Source of the DNA: an uncultured bacterium
GTDB lineage: Bacteria > Spirochaetota > Spirochaetia > Sphaerochaetales > Sphaerochaetaceae
NCBI GenBank assembly: GCA_905215015.1
Contig: CAJMOS010000042.1
Span: 1-22,609 of the forward strand
Length of the DNA stretch: 22,609 nucleotides
Direction of reading: 5' to 3'
In this document: piece after piece, positions 7,676 to 14,672 of the stretch
Position numbering within the stretch: the first letter of the stretch is position 1
Layout: each line of letters opens with the position of its first letter
Program-made: the position numbers and the translations under genes
Notes under the pieces: model-generated
Told to the model about the DNA's origin: nothing
What the model saw: only the letters and a program-made list of their open reading frames with translations
Database searches by the model: none

Positions 7676-8248
7676 ATGTCTTACCCGTACGACCCTTGGC
7701 AGAAATGCAAGACTGTCAGTGGCTTGGCCGCAGACGAGGTCATTTCGGCCCTTCAGAAAGAGATTCGCCGCGGTCACGCGGAGAATGCGGCAACGCTCGC
7801 CTACGAGATGTTGATCACCAGTGAGGATATGGAAGAGTACTTGTGGTACCGCCTCAAGACCATCAGCGTCGAGGATGTGGGATTCGGGGATGTCTTTGCC
7901 CCGGTTCTCATCGGACAACTTGATGTGATGCGCAAGACCTACCGCCACGCGGGAGACCGCGGGCTGCTTGCCATCTATGCCGTCCGTTACCTCTGCCAGT
8001 GCAGGAAGGACCGTTCCAGCGACGAAATGTATTGCTGGATCCAAAAGTCCTACCAGGCGGGAACGCTCCGTCCCCGGATTCCCGATTACGCGCTCGACCA
8101 GCACACGCTGCGCGGGCAGATGGCCGGCAAGGGAGAGGAGGATTTCTACCTCAATGCCGCGAAGGTCGTCCCTGAATGGGAAGGCCGGGATAAAACCTAC
8201 CGTGAACGGATTTTGCAGTTGCTTGCGGAGAGCAAGAAGGAGAAATGA
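7676..8248 (+). CDS. Stand-alone RarA/MgsA C-terminal-domain-like protein (copy 1)
   Basis: A 190-residue, mostly helical protein with no ATPase module. The segment ISALQKEIRRG with YEMLITSEDM and RLKTISVEDVGFGD (about residues 23-75) resembles the C-terminal helical region of the RarA/MgsA replication-recombination ATPase (SALHKSVRG, then LAIASEDVG). A later IPDYALDQHT..G..AGK block corresponds loosely to the RPDY..PVHLR part. Function as a separate protein is unknown. It is clearly paralogous to the gene at 11301, and the two bracket a sugar ABC operon. The start at 7676 aligns with the copy-2 YDPW motif, but AAAGGG is only 1 base away, an unusually tight or weak site. Its stop overlaps the region of the binding-protein ribosome-binding site, indicating coupling. 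Confidence 0.7.
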   Translation: MSYPYDPWQKCKTVSGLAADEVISALQKEIRRGHAENAATLAYEMLITSEDMEEYLWYRLKTISVEDVGFGDVFAPVLIGQLDVMRKTYRHAGDRGLLAIYAVRYLCQCRKDRSSDEMYCWIQKSYQAGTLRPRIPDYALDQHTLRGQMAGKGEEDFYLNAAKVVPEWEGRDKTYRERILQLLAESKKEK

Positions 8249-8250
8249 GG

Positions 8251-9567
8251 ATGAAAAAGCGTGTTGTGTGCATGGCCTTGGCGGCTCTCGCCGGTTCCTT
8301 GGTCTATGCGGGCGGTTCCTCCGAGAAACAGACGGCCGCTGCGGCCTCCACCCGGAAGGTGGTCACCACCGAGGTCCGTGCCTCCTATGCTTCGGAGGAG
8401 TGGTTCAATACGATGAATGCGGATTTCGAGGCAGAGACCGGCATTCATGTCGAGGTGACCGCCACTCCGGGCAATGATGACGACCATGACGCCAAAGTCA
8501 ACATCGACTTGATGGCGGGCAATCCGATCGACGTCATCGAGTCTGTCGGGCCGAAGAACTATACCATCCGCAACGAGGGAAAGTTCTTCATGCCGCTGAA
8601 GGACCTGGTGGCCAAGGCCGGCGTCGACGCCAACGCCCTGTGGGGGAGCAACCTTCCGACCGACCCCAACGGAGAGTATTACGGCATCCCTTTCAAGCAG
8701 GAACTCTGGTGCGTCTACTACAACAAGGACATGTTCGACGCAGCCGGTGTCGAGTACCCGAAGAAAGGGTGGACTTGGGACGATTATGTGGCTGTCGCCA
8801 AGAAGCTTTCCAATCCGAAGAAGGGGATCTACGGTTCCTTCATGCAGCCTGACTCCCAGTGGATGTTCCTGCTGGCGCGTCAGAAGGATGTGCCCTTCTA
8901 CAAGGCCGACGGAACCAGCAATTTCGACGATCCTGCCTTTGCCGAGTCGATCAAGTGGTACAAGGAGCTTTCCTCGGTCCAAGGCATCCAGATGGGTGTC
9001 GCGGACCTGCAGGCGGAGAACGTCAGCTGGAACTACTACGCCCTCGCCGGCGACCACCTCGGCATGTTCTGCCAAGGCAACTGGTTCACGAGGCTCTTGA
9101 ACAGCCAGAACGACTATCCGAGGGACTGGAAGTACGGCATCGCCCCGCTTCCCGCCAACGCGGATGGCAAGCGTAACCTGACCAGCATCGCCTACGCTTC
9201 CGTCAACAAGAACGCCGCCCACCCGGACGAGGCGGTCACCTACGTCCTCTGGCTGGCCCGGAACCAGTGGAAGTACGAGGGTGGCATCCCCGCTCTGGCG
9301 GCGTTGACCGAAGAGCAGCAGAACGAGGCGTTCAGTTCCACTGCCGCGGCTTCCAACGGCCAGATCACCGTCTCCGACCTGTACGATGCCTTGATTGCCA
9401 ACGGTTTGGAGGGGACTCCGAGCGACATCGTCGGAACCGCCGCCACAGAGTACAACACCATCGTGCAGGAGGAGGTACGGGCCTACTGCATGGACCTGCA
9501 GCCGCTCAGCGAGACGATTGGCAACATCGTCAGCAGGGCCAACGAGGCGATTGCCAACGCCCGGTGA
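8251..9567 (+). CDS. Sugar ABC transporter substrate-binding protein (family 1)
   Basis: Periplasmic carbohydrate-binding protein of the family-1 (maltose/multiple-sugar type) group, 438 residues. A signal peptide (MKKRVVCMALAALAGSLVYA) precedes GGSSEKQ; there is no cysteine at the expected lipobox position, so it is probably cleaved by signal peptidase I and not lipidated. Family features include the YYGIPFKQELWCVYYNKDMFDAAG block and WTWDDYVAVAKKL. The start is set at 8251 because AAGGAG lies 8 bases upstream; an ATG at 8245 would be too close. It directly follows the RarA-C-like gene (3 bases) and precedes two permeases, forming a CUT1-type importer. No ATPase gene is present, so a shared MsmK/MalK-type ATPase elsewhere is likely. 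Sugar specificity cannot be read. Confidence 0.93.
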   Translation: MKKRVVCMALAALAGSLVYAGGSSEKQTAAAASTRKVVTTEVRASYASEEWFNTMNADFEAETGIHVEVTATPGNDDDHDAKVNIDLMAGNPIDVIESVGPKNYTIRNEGKFFMPLKDLVAKAGVDANALWGSNLPTDPNGEYYGIPFKQELWCVYYNKDMFDAAGVEYPKKGWTWDDYVAVAKKLSNPKKGIYGSFMQPDSQWMFLLARQKDVPFYKADGTSNFDDPAFAESIKWYKELSSVQGIQMGVADLQAENVSWNYYALAGDHLGMFCQGNWFTRLLNSQNDYPRDWKYGIAPLPANADGKRNLTSIAYASVNKNAAHPDEAVTYVLWLARNQWKYEGGIPALAALTEEQQNEAFSSTAAASNGQITVSDLYDALIANGLEGTPSDIVGTAATEYNTIVQEEVRAYCMDLQPLSETIGNIVSRANEAIANAR

Positions 9568-9585
9568 CGGGGAGGGGGAAGGCCG

Positions 9586-10473
9586 ATGGCATCGAGACAG
9601 GCGAGGGGAGAGGGTCGGACAGCCTATCTGTTCGCGGCTCCGTTCCTGTTGGTGTTCGCGGTTTTCAAGCTGTATCCGATCCTGTATGGGGTCGTGGTGA
9701 GCTTCTGGAACCGCAACAACGCCACCCGTCTCGCCGATACGACCTTTGTCGGCCTTTCCAATTATCAGAAAGTACTGGCCAGTTCCTCCTTCTGGGGGGG
9801 CTTTGGCCGGTCCTTGGCCTTCTCGCTGGTCTATACCGTCACGATCATGGTCCTCGGGGTGCTGCTGGCTGTCCTTTTCAACCGCACGTTCAAAGGACGG
9901 GCTTTTGTCCGTACCTGTTTCTACATGCCGTATGTGACCAACATGATTGCCGTCGGTGTGGTCTTCAAATATCTCTTGAACCCGACCCGCGGTCCGGTCA
10001 ACGCGGTCTTCCGCCTCTTCGGGGCCAAGGGTCCGCAATGGCTGAACAGTCCGGTCCTGGCATTGCCGATGACGGCCTTGATCGGGGTCTGGGCCGCGCT
10101 TGCCTTCAACATCATCACCACGCTGGCCGCCATGCAGGATATTCCGCCTGAGCTCAACGAGGTGGCGGACATGGAGGGGGTGACGTTCTGGGAGCGGATG
10201 CGCCACGTGACGCTTCCCCTGATCGCCCCCGCCCTGTTCATGCTGCTGACCATCACGGTCATCAACTCTTTCCGCAGCTACACGACGGTCGTCGGCCTGA
10301 CTGGCGGCGGTCCAGGGACCAAGAGCATGGTGCTCTCGCTCCAGATCTACAATGACGCGTTCCTTTTCCAGAAGTTCTCCATCGCCAGCGCCGAGGGAGT
10401 GCTTTTCACCTTGTTCATCGTCCTGGTGAACCATCTGCTCGCCAAAGTGAGGACCGCATGGGAAAGCCGGTGA
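9586..10473 (+). CDS. Sugar ABC transporter permease (MalF/UgpA type)
   Basis: First inner-membrane subunit of the CUT1 importer, 295 residues with six predicted membrane segments. The cytoplasmic EAA loop that docks on the ATPase is EVADMEGVTFWERMRHVTLP (about residues 190-209), and the trailing region includes the family pattern GLTGGGPGTKSMVLSLQIY. The start at 9586 follows GGGGGAAGG by about 3-8 bases. It begins 18 bases after the binding-protein gene and its end overlaps the next permease by 16 bases, indicating translational coupling. Confidence 0.94.
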   Translation: MASRQARGEGRTAYLFAAPFLLVFAVFKLYPILYGVVVSFWNRNNATRLADTTFVGLSNYQKVLASSSFWGGFGRSLAFSLVYTVTIMVLGVLLAVLFNRTFKGRAFVRTCFYMPYVTNMIAVGVVFKYLLNPTRGPVNAVFRLFGAKGPQWLNSPVLALPMTALIGVWAALAFNIITTLAAMQDIPPELNEVADMEGVTFWERMRHVTLPLIAPALFMLLTITVINSFRSYTTVVGLTGGGPGTKSMVLSLQIYNDAFLFQKFSIASAEGVLFTLFIVLVNHLLAKVRTAWESR

Positions 10474-11285
10474 TCGATTCCAGAAGGCAACGGGTTTTCA
10501 CCGTTGTCATGTGGTTGCTTGCCATCGCCATGCTCTATCCGTTCGTCATGATGGTGGCCATCGGCTTCCGTCCGGCGGGGCTGGCCTACAAGCCTCTTTT
10601 CAGCCCGGTGAAGCCCATTTTGGACAACTACCAGAAGGTGCTGTTCCACAAGAACTTCGGGGATTGGTACCGCAATACGGTCGTGACGGTAACCCTTACC
10701 ATCGCGCTACGCCTGCTGGCGACCTTGCCGGCAGCCTATGCGTTCAGCCGTCTGCGTTTTCCTGGAGGGCGTCTGATCATGGCGGTCCTGCTCGCCACGC
10801 TGATGGTGCCGGGGGAGACGACGATGGTGCCCCGCTATATGTTTTTCCGCACGTTGCACCTGCTTGACACGTCATGGACCATCATTCTTCCGGAGATCAG
10901 CGAGGTGTTCTATTTGCTCCTGATGACGGAATTCTTCCGTTCGATTCCCGAGGATTTCTCCGAGGCGGCGAAGATCGACGGTGCCGGCCACGTCCGTATC
11001 CTTGTCTTGCTTTTCCTGCCTCTTTCCGGACCGTCGGTCGCCACGACGATCCTGTTCAGTTTCATCAACATCTGGAACAACTTCCTCGATCCTTTCCTGT
11101 TCATCAACTCGATGGACAGGCAACTGATCACGCCCGCCCTGCGCTTCTTCCAGGAACGGGGCGGCGCCAACGTTCCGGTGCAGCTCGCCGGCGCCACCTT
11201 GAGCGTGGTCCCGGTGATCGCGTTGTTCCTTTTCACGCAGAAATTTTTTGTCGCTGGCGTTTCATCGTCCGGCATCAAAGGATAA
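10458..11285 (+). CDS. Sugar ABC transporter permease (MalG/UgpE type)
   Basis: Second inner-membrane subunit, 275 residues with six predicted membrane segments. The EAA loop reads EAAKIDGAGHVRILVLLFLP (about residues 173-192), and the preceding motif PAAYAFSRLRFPG is typical of the MalG group. The ATG at 10458 lies inside the preceding permease gene. Downstream, 15 bases separate it from the second RarA-C-like gene, so all five genes from 7676 to 11927 appear to be one transcription unit. Confidence 0.94.
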   Translation: MGKPVIDSRRQRVFTVVMWLLAIAMLYPFVMMVAIGFRPAGLAYKPLFSPVKPILDNYQKVLFHKNFGDWYRNTVVTVTLTIALRLLATLPAAYAFSRLRFPGGRLIMAVLLATLMVPGETTMVPRYMFFRTLHLLDTSWTIILPEISEVFYLLLMTEFFRSIPEDFSEAAKIDGAGHVRILVLLFLPLSGPSVATTILFSFINIWNNFLDPFLFINSMDRQLITPALRFFQERGGANVPVQLAGATLSVVPVIALFLFTQKFFVAGVSSSGIKG

Positions 11286-11300
11286 GAAGGTATTTGGTAT

Positions 11301-11927
11301 ATGAGTGAGTTCATGTCGTATGATCCGTGGGCCAAGGTCACGACCCGCAACGGAATTCCCGGTGACGAGATCATCTCGATGCTGCAGAAGTCGATTCGCC
11401 GCGGTCTGGAGCACAACGCTCTGGCGGCCGCCTATGAGATGTATATCACCAGTCCCCAGTTCGAGGACAAGATGTGGCGTCGCCTGCTTTCCATCAGCGT
11501 GGAGGATATCGGTTTCGGCAACACCGATGCCCCGCAACTGATCTGGACGCTGTACAATATGCGCAAGGAGTTTCTCTACCAGGATGGTGACAGGCCGATG
11601 TTCTTCGTCTACGCCATCAGGTTCCTTTGCAGGCAAAAGAAGGAACGCTCCAGCGACAATGTCAAGAACATGCTGATCAAGGACTTCGCCCATGGCCGTG
11701 TGGCCGAGGTGCCCGACTACGCCTATGACATGCATACGGTCAAGGGGCGGGCAATGGGAAAGACGGAAATGGACTTCCTGACCGATTCAAGCAAGGTCAT
11801 CCCCCAGTTGGAAGGCGAGGACATCAGGAAAATCTGGCAGGAATACGTCGAATACTGCAAGAACGAGAAAAACGATACCGGCAAGCCGGAGGTTCCTCCG
11901 TTCGAATATAACAGTTGGCAGTATTGA
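11301..11927 (+). CDS. Stand-alone RarA/MgsA C-terminal-domain-like protein (copy 2)
   Basis: A 208-residue paralogue of the protein at 7676. Shared landmarks are YDPW.K near the start, ISMLQKSIRRG, YEMYITSPQF, RLLSISVEDIGFGNTDAP, a YAIRFLCRQKKERSS segment, and VPDYAYDMHT followed by a G..MGK loop and KVIPQLEG. As in copy 1 the ATPase and clamp-loader-like domains of RarA are absent. The C-terminus adds an acidic and polar tail ending in PPFEYNSWQY. The start at 11301 has AAGAAGG about 10 bases upstream. It closes the sugar transport operon; the tRNA-Ala gene starts 46 bases later and may be transcribed partly by read-through. Function is unknown; conservation of the polar PDYA.D.HT block hints at a binding surface. 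Confidence 0.72.
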   Translation: MSEFMSYDPWAKVTTRNGIPGDEIISMLQKSIRRGLEHNALAAAYEMYITSPQFEDKMWRRLLSISVEDIGFGNTDAPQLIWTLYNMRKEFLYQDGDRPMFFVYAIRFLCRQKKERSSDNVKNMLIKDFAHGRVAEVPDYAYDMHTVKGRAMGKTEMDFLTDSSKVIPQLEGEDIRKIWQEYVEYCKNEKNDTGKPEVPPFEYNSWQY

Positions 11928-11973
11928 CTGTCTTGCCAAAGAGCCCAGTTGCTGATAAGGTAAATGCCGTATC

Positions 11974-12046
11974 GGGGCTGTAGCTCAGTTGGTAGAGCAC
12001 CAGGTTCGCAATCTGGCTGTCATGGGTTCGACTCCCACCAGCTCCA
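11974..12046 (+). tRNA. tRNA-Ala (anticodon CGC)
   Basis: A 73-base cloverleaf. The acceptor stem GGGGCTG pairs with CAGCTCC (12039-12045) and includes the G3-U70 wobble that marks alanine tRNAs; the discriminator is A at 12046. The D arm is the usual AGCTCAGTTGGTAGAGC. The anticodon stem CCAGG/TCTGG encloses the loop TTCGCAA, giving anticodon CGC for GCG codons. The T arm is GGG-TTCGACT-CCC. CCA is not encoded. A perfect hairpin terminator follows directly. Confidence 0.97.
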
Positions 12047-12051
12047 TCACG

Positions 12052-12081
12052 ATCGCCATATGGTTCATATGGCGATTTTTT
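12052..12081 (+). terminator. Intrinsic terminator after tRNA-Ala
   Basis: A perfect 11-bp stem ATCGCCATATG/CATATGGCGAT (12052-12062 and 12066-12076) with loop GTT is followed by six T residues. It starts 6 bases after the tRNA and should end transcription of the tRNA, and of the sugar operon if that reads through. Confidence 0.88.
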
Positions 12082-12131
12082 ATTGGTGGGTTTCAAGACC
12101 GTCCCATGGGGTGAGGCGGCCTTGCCTGCTG

Positions 12132-12323
12132 TCACTTGTCCATGGCCTCCACCAGGTCCCCGGGCGCCGGTTCCCGGTTGGCCAAGACAGGCCCGTCCCC
12201 CATCACCTGCCCCTCGTACCGCCTGGGCGGCCTGAGCATCAGCCAGAGGGCAAGCACGTCCACCATGCCCCCGTACGCGTCGCCCTTGAAGAACACTCCC
12301 TTCTGGTCGCATGCCAGACGCAT
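12132..12323 (-). CDS. Small hypothetical protein, 63 residues
   Basis: I do not recognise this protein. The frame begins MRLACDQKGVFFKGDAYGGM and ends APGDLVEAMDK; it shows strong G/C preference at third codon positions, like the surrounding real genes, which is the main reason to accept it. No clear ribosome-binding site precedes the ATG at 12323; a TTG at 12347 (71 residues) is an alternative. No signal peptide; one moderately hydrophobic segment (MVDVLALWLML) that is too short for a confident membrane span. It sits alone between the tRNA terminator and the divergent pirin operon. Confidence 0.42.
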   Translation of the reverse strand: MRLACDQKGVFFKGDAYGGMVDVLALWLMLRPPRRYEGQVMGDGPVLANREPAPGDLVEAMDK

Positions 12324-12391
12324 TGTATGCGGGCAAATCCCTACCAATCGCCAAGACGAATGAGGTCCTCTGTGGAGATGTCGGTGTCTCC

Positions 12392-12423
12392 CCCTATCCG
12401 ATAGGGACTTCTCTTGGTATATT
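12392..12423 (+). promoter_or_regulatory. Pirin-operon promoter with palindromic operator
   Basis: CCCTATCCGATAGGG (12392-12406) is a perfect inverted repeat (7-bp arms, one central base), and a good -10 box TATATT lies at 12418-12423, 44 bases before the pirin start. The palindrome occupies the -35 region, where no TTGACA-like element is found. This is the layout of a promoter that needs an activator or is blocked by a repressor. The binding protein cannot be named. Confidence 0.52.
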
Positions 12424-12466
12424 CAGGCAACTTGCCACAAAACGAAATCTTTCCGAGGAGCGCCGT

Positions 12467-13315
12467 ATGCTGAGACACGTTGTCAACCAAACCAGAGGCC
12501 AAAAGGCAGTAGATGGAGCTGGCGTCCATCTTGTCCGTGTATTGGGGATCCGGAATACCTCCCTGTATGACCCGTTCCTGATGCTGGACGCGTTCGACAG
12601 TACCGATCCCAAGGAGTATGAGGCGGGTTTTCCGTTGCATCCCCATCGGGGTATCGAGACGGTTTCGTTCATCAGCAAGGGGCAGATGCTTCATCGCGAC
12701 CATCTGGGTACCGAAGCGGTCGTCCATGATGGCGAGGCCCAGTGGCTGACCGCAGGCTCGGGTGCCGAACATGAAGAGTGGCCGGGTGGCAGGCGGCTCC
12801 TCGGAACCCAGCTCTGGCTGAACCTCCCAGCAAAAGACAAATTGACGGCACCTCCTGCCTACCATGGCATTGGCGTCAACGAGATTCAGGAATTCCCCTT
12901 TGATGGAGGTGTCCTTCGCCTTGTCACGGGCGACTATCAGGATGCGCACGGCTGGCAGGGGAAGTATCTTCCCTTGGACTTCTACGACATCCATCTCGAG
13001 CCGAACGCCAAGGTGACGGTTCCCGTCAAGGAAGGCTGGTCGGCGTTCCTTTTTACCCTGTTGGGCGATGTGATGGCCGGTGATACCCTCGTGAAGGAAA
13101 AGACTGCCGCCAAGCTGGGTGACGGAGATAGTGTCGAGCTTGGTGCCGGTGCCAGCGGGGCCGAGGTGCTGCTGTACAGCTCCAAGCCCCTTGGGGAACC
13201 GGTTGCCTGGTATGGACCGATTGTCATGAACACCCGTCAGGAACTGGCTGACGCGTTCCGCGAACTTGATGAGGGGACCTTCATCAAGAAACAGGCTGAT
13301 TACAGCGAGACGTGA
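12467..13315 (+). CDS. Pirin family protein
   Basis: Bicupin protein of 282 residues, of the pirin family; bacterial members are iron-binding, redox-responsive, and some cleave quercetin. The metal ligands are present: H58 and H60 in HPHRG, H102 and E104 in AEHEEW, matching the His-His-His-Glu set. The C-terminal cupin (about 175-282) contains the usual AWYGPIVMNT end. The frame is open to 12311, but the ATG at 12467 has GAGGAG 7 bases upstream and matches the family start. It is first in a four-gene operon with flavodoxin, ferredoxin and a cysteine-bearing membrane protein, so a role in sensing or tuning electron flow is more likely here than flavonoid degradation. Confidence 0.93.
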   Translation: MLRHVVNQTRGQKAVDGAGVHLVRVLGIRNTSLYDPFLMLDAFDSTDPKEYEAGFPLHPHRGIETVSFISKGQMLHRDHLGTEAVVHDGEAQWLTAGSGAEHEEWPGGRRLLGTQLWLNLPAKDKLTAPPAYHGIGVNEIQEFPFDGGVLRLVTGDYQDAHGWQGKYLPLDFYDIHLEPNAKVTVPVKEGWSAFLFTLLGDVMAGDTLVKEKTAAKLGDGDSVELGAGASGAEVLLYSSKPLGEPVAWYGPIVMNTRQELADAFRELDEGTFIKKQADYSET

Positions 13316-13350
13316 CCTGTCGAGCAAACACAGGAGACAAGGAGTTTCTC

Positions 13351-13803
13351 GTGCACATCGCAATCGTCTATGCTTCCACCCACCACGGGAATACCAAGCG
13401 TCTGGTTGAGGCAATCGCGCGCTCGGGCCAGGTGGCTCTGATTGACGCCATGCGACATCCCGATGCCGACCTTTCCCCGTATGAGCTGGTCGGTTTTGCA
13501 AGCGGAATCGCTTTCGGAACGTACTATCCGCAGCTCATGGAGTTTGCCAGACGCCATCTTCCCGAGCACAGGAAGGTCTTTGCCCTGCATACCGCCGGCA
13601 GTCCTCGTGCCGGGTATGCCAAAGCGCTGCTTGCCTTGGTCGGCGAACGCCACTGCGACTGTCTTGGCGTCTACCAATGCAAGGGCTTCGATACCTTTGG
13701 CCCGTTTAAGGTGATTGGGGGTATCAACAAGCAGCATCCTTCAGAGGAAGAAATCAAGGGTGCGGTTGCCTTCTTCCACAACATCATCAAGGAGTGCCGA
13801 TGA
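13351..13803 (+). CDS. Flavodoxin-like FMN protein
   Basis: FMN-dependent electron carrier of 150 residues. The N-terminal strand and phosphate-binding loop HIAIVYASTHHGNTKRL has the flavodoxin pattern (hydrophobic strand, then S/T-x-x-G-N-T), and residues 50-100 contain the alternating strand-helix layout of the fold (FASGIAFGTYY, KVFALHTAGS). It starts with GTG at 13351, supported by AAGGAG 6 bases upstream and by the strand beginning there; an earlier in-frame GTG at 13312 would overlap the pirin stop. Its stop codon overlaps the ATG of the ferredoxin gene (ATGA), so the two are translationally coupled. Confidence 0.9.
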   Translation: MHIAIVYASTHHGNTKRLVEAIARSGQVALIDAMRHPDADLSPYELVGFASGIAFGTYYPQLMEFARRHLPEHRKVFALHTAGSPRAGYAKALLALVGERHCDCLGVYQCKGFDTFGPFKVIGGINKQHPSEEEIKGAVAFFHNIIKECR

Positions 13804-14009
13804 AATCCAAACGATATGCCCAAGTAGACGGAAATCTGTGTGTGGCGTGCGGAGCCTGTACCCACGAATGTCCGAAAGCGGCCGTTTCCGTCTACAGGGG
13901 ATGCTATGCCCAGGTGGATGCCGAATCTTGTATCGGGTGTGGCAAGTGTGCCAACATCTGCCCTGCTTCCGCCATCGTCTTGAGACAACGGGAGGAGAGG
14001 AATGCCTAA
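13800..14009 (+). CDS. 2[4Fe-4S] ferredoxin
   Basis: A 69-residue bacterial ferredoxin. Two cluster motifs are intact: C14, C17, C20 with C24 (CVACGACTHEC) and C44, C47, C50 with C54 (CIGCGKCANIC), each followed by proline. A ninth cysteine, C35, lies between them. It serves as a low-potential one-electron carrier in the cytoplasm. The start ATG at 13800 overlaps the flavodoxin stop, with AAGGAG about 5 bases ahead; the end overlaps the next gene by 8 bases. Tight coupling suggests that flavodoxin, ferredoxin and the membrane protein form one electron-transfer chain. Confidence 0.95.
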   Translation: MKSKRYAQVDGNLCVACGACTHECPKAAVSVYRGCYAQVDAESCIGCGKCANICPASAIVLRQREERNA

Positions 14010-14583
14010 AGCGCACAAGCATTGGTATGACTATCTGTGGATTTGGCCCATCGTCTTTTTCGCATTGGGCTTCTGGAATATCCTTTTTGCCTGGCTTGGC
14101 ATGATTGATTTCATCGTTCCCCTGCTGTTTGCCATATTCGCCGGCGACAAAGGGTTCTGCAACCGCTATTGCGGGAGGGGCCAGCTGTTGACCGTCATCG
14201 GCAAGCAAGGGAAGTGTTCCCGCAATAAACCCACGCCCCGGGGGCTTGCATCCAAATGGTTCCGATACGGATTTCTGGCCTTCTTCTTGACCATGTTCGG
14301 CAACATGCTTTTCCAGACCTGGCTGGTGGCCAGCGGCGCTTCCTCCCTGCAAGAGGCGATCAAGCTTTTCTGGACAATCAAGGTGCCTTTCGGATGGGCC
14401 TACACCCCCGGTCTTGTGCCTGATTGGGTCGCGAAGTTCAGTTTCGGTTTCTATAGCTTGATGCTGACTTCTTTGTTGCTTGGGTTGATCGTGATGGCGG
14501 CATACAAGCCCAGGACCTGGTGCAGTTTCTGCCCGATGGGAACGATGACGCAAACCATCTGCAAGCTCAAGGCGCGCGAATAG
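14002..14583 (+). CDS. Fer4_5-type cysteine-bearing membrane protein (NapH-like core)
   Basis: A 193-residue integral membrane protein with about four to five hydrophobic segments (about 12-48, 90-112, 148-170). Two cytoplasmic-side cysteine motifs are visible: GFCNRYCGRGQLL near residue 55 and WCSFCPMGTMTQTIC near 175. This layout resembles the membrane portion of NapH/NosR/CcoG-type proteins (Fer4_5), which carry R-W-C-x-x-x-C-P-x-G motifs. The soluble ferredoxin domain normally fused at the C-terminus is missing, but a separate ferredoxin is encoded directly upstream. GGAGGAGAGG lies within 10 bases ahead of the start. It is last in the pirin operon; a quinone- or membrane-linked electron-transfer role is inferred. 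Confidence 0.72.
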   Translation: MPKAHKHWYDYLWIWPIVFFALGFWNILFAWLGMIDFIVPLLFAIFAGDKGFCNRYCGRGQLLTVIGKQGKCSRNKPTPRGLASKWFRYGFLAFFLTMFGNMLFQTWLVASGASSLQEAIKLFWTIKVPFGWAYTPGLVPDWVAKFSFGFYSLMLTSLLLGLIVMAAYKPRTWCSFCPMGTMTQTICKLKARE

Positions 14584-14672
14584 GAGTGTCCATTGGTCCT
14601 GCATGCTTGGGTGAAACCATAATAGTGTGTGAATTGAAAAACTATGCTACCATGGGTCACATGGATACATTC

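Noticed and set aside
8197..10434. A 745-codon minus-strand frame over the sugar transport operon
   Set aside because: It lies antisense to a binding protein and permease with strong family motifs; its translation is His/Gly/Asp/Gln-rich low-complexity typical of shadow frames.
11974..12046. tRNA-Ala as an integration site with an attached island
   Set aside because: I see no repeat of the tRNA 3' end downstream and no integrase gene; only a terminator, a small frame and a core-type redox operon follow.
12311..12466. N-terminal extension of pirin from the upstream start at 12311
   Set aside because: It would cover the promoter and palindrome, lacks a ribosome-binding site, and the ATG at 12467 has a strong one and matches the family start.
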